Shown piece by piece: positions 62,979 through 64,000 of a stretch of 64,000 bases of DNA. The notes under the pieces were generated by a model that was not told the DNA's origin, did no database searches, and saw only the letters and a program-made list of their open reading frames with translations. The stretch comes from Oscillospiraceae bacterium (lineage in GTDB: Bacteria; Bacillota; Clostridia; Oscillospirales; Oscillospiraceae). Where the stretch lies: assembly GCA_015068455.1 (NCBI GenBank), contig SVKO01000008.1, positions 1 through 64,000 on the forward strand, in the 5' to 3' direction. Made by a program: the position numbers and the translations under genes. The number at the start of each line of letters is the position of its first letter. Position 1 is the stretch's first letter.

Positions 62979-63533
62979 GTGTATTATCCCATGACCATCG
63001 CGGGGCTCGAGCGAAAACTCCCCCTTTGTCCCCTGAACGATACCCTGTATATCGGCGCATTCGTCATCTTCGGCGACCCGGAGCTGACCACCGCCTGCGC
63101 CAAGGCGCTTCTGGAAAAAGCCCCGGAATACGATTACATCATCACCGCCGAGGCCAAGGGCATCCCCCTGGCCCATGAGATGGCCCGTCTTGCCGGAAAT
63201 CAGAAATATCTCCTGGCCCGCAAGGCGCCGAAGCTCTATATGACCGGCGTATTTGAATCCACGGTGCGTTCCATCACGACCCGCCGGCTGCAGCATCTCT
63301 ACCTCGACACCGCCGACGCGGAGCTGATGCGCGGCAAGAGAATCCTGATCGTGGACGACGTGATTTCCACGGGAGAGTCTCTCAAGGCCCTGGAGGCCCT
63401 GGTGGAGCAGGCCGGCGGCGAGATCTGCGGCCGCATGGCGATCCTGGCAGAGGGCGACGCCCAGAACCGTTCGGATCTCATCTATCTGGAAAAACTGCCC
63501 CTGTTCAACGAAAAAGGCGAAGTCATCGGCTGA
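62979..63533 (+). CDS. Phosphoribosyltransferase family protein
   Basis: 184 residues from GTG 62979, with GGAAGGAG upstream; the earlier in-frame ATG lies within the promoter. PRPP-binding loop ILIVDDVISTGESL. Resembles adenine/xanthine phosphoribosyltransferases (IITAEAKGIPLAHEMAR), but the base cannot be told. May form a unit with the HD-domain gene that starts 14 bp later. Confidence 0.88.
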   Translation: MYYPMTIAGLERKLPLCPLNDTLYIGAFVIFGDPELTTACAKALLEKAPEYDYIITAEAKGIPLAHEMARLAGNQKYLLARKAPKLYMTGVFESTVRSITTRRLQHLYLDTADAELMRGKRILIVDDVISTGESLKALEALVEQAGGEICGRMAILAEGDAQNRSDLIYLEKLPLFNEKGEVIG

Positions 63534-63547
63534 GAAAGGACATCATC

Positions 63548-64000
63548 ATGACAAGAGACGAAGCATGGGCCCTTTTGACCCAGTACAACCACGACGCCTT
63601 TCACCTGAAGCATGCTCAGACCGTGGAGGGCGTGATGCGCTTCTTTGCCAATTCCCTCGGCTACGGCGACGAGGCCGACTTCTGGGCCAATGTGGGTCTG
63701 CTGCACGACATCGATTTTGAACAGTGGCCGGATCAGCACTGCGTCAAATGCGTCGAGCTTCTGACAAAGGGCGGCGCCGACGAGCGCACCATCCACGCCG
63801 TTGTCAGTCACGGCTACGGCATCTGCGCCGACGTGGAGCCGACCCATGAAATGGAAAAGGTGCTTTTCGCCTCTGACGAGCTCACCGGCCTGATCGGCGC
63901 CGCTGCCCTGATGCGCCCAAGCAAGAGCGTGCAGGACATGGAGCTCAAGAGCCTCAAGAAGAAATACAAGGATAAAAAATTTGCCGCCGGGTGCAGCCGG
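63548..64000 (+). CDS. HD-domain protein (partial at window end)
   Basis: 151 codons visible from ATG 63548 (AAAGGA upstream), open to the right edge. HD-type metal motif: H in LKHAQTVEG, and HD in LLHDIDFEQW, then SHGYG as a later ligand. Likely a metal-dependent phosphohydrolase of nucleotides. It is coupled to the phosphoribosyltransferase, suggesting nucleotide metabolism or housecleaning. Confidence 0.82.
   Translation, partial: MTRDEAWALLTQYNHDAFHLKHAQTVEGVMRFFANSLGYGDEADFWANVGLLHDIDFEQWPDQHCVKCVELLTKGGADERTIHAVVSHGYGICADVEPTHEMEKVLFASDELTGLIGAAALMRPSKSVQDMELKSLKKKYKDKKFAAGCSR

Noticed and set aside
1-64000. CRISPR arrays, insertion sequences or prophage
   Set aside because: No regularly spaced repeats, transposase, integrase or phage structural genes were seen on either strand.

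Overview
The window looks like chromosome from a spore-forming, anaerobic, GC-rich Clostridia of the Oscillospiraceae/Ruminococcaceae type. The evidence is Firmicutes gene order (HrcA/CIRCE heat-shock operon, one S10-spc-alpha ribosomal operon, AddAB), strict-anaerobe enzymes (a flavodiiron protein with fused rubredoxin, Rex), a SpoIID-like protein and strong TTGACA/TATAAT promoters. The genus cannot be fixed from this sequence alone.

Layout. (1) 1-4055, minus: a secreted protein built from tandem glycoside hydrolase family 9 units, cut by the left edge of the window. (2) 4608-9404, plus: hrcA-grpE-dnaK-dnaJ behind a sigma-A promoter and a perfect CIRCE operator. (3) 9500-25131, minus: a continuous 32-gene S10-spc-alpha run (rpsJ to rplQ) with secY, adk, map, a KOW-domain protein and infA, including the very short genes rpmD and rpmJ. 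It has a good promoter and a terminator-like hairpin in its leader. (4) 25611-28578, plus: topB and rex. (5) 28685-30037: an AT-rich orphan gene beside a tRNA-Leu(CAA) gene and a tRNA-like scrap, which looks like a small insertion. (6) 30107-41188, minus: ten closely packed genes, namely D-lactate dehydrogenase, flavodiiron protein, a free STAS protein, a STAS-kinase-HATPase protein, PHP phosphoesterase, DUF218 protein, HAD phosphatase, a MATE transporter fused to an anti-sigma-type ATPase, an integral membrane protein and a VanX-like dipeptidase. (7) 41344-47027: telA, rpe and a zinc-uptake operon (Fur/Zur-type regulator, small Cys/His membrane protein, znuA-znuC-znuB). (8) 47277-53266: sugar nucleotidyltransferase, proC, plsC, NUDIX, a P-loop protein, pgi and a divergent glucokinase. 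(9) 53316-60120: addA and addB. (10) 60231-62830: a small operon with a SpoIID-like/peptidoglycan-binding protein. (11) 62979-64000, plus: a phosphoribosyltransferase and an HD-domain protein that runs off the right edge.

The strongest candidate for an undescribed system is the partner-switching set in region 6. A stand-alone STAS antagonist lies next to a single polypeptide that carries STAS, an aminoglycoside-phosphotransferase-like kinase and an RsbW-like ATPase. The same strand encodes a MATE transporter with its own RsbW-like ATPase tail. No sigma factor is encoded in the cluster, so the partners may control enzymes or transport rather than transcription. Other points of interest are the tandem GH9 protein, the Cys/His peptide in the zinc operon, the S10 leader hairpin and the unrecognised gene beside tRNA-Leu.
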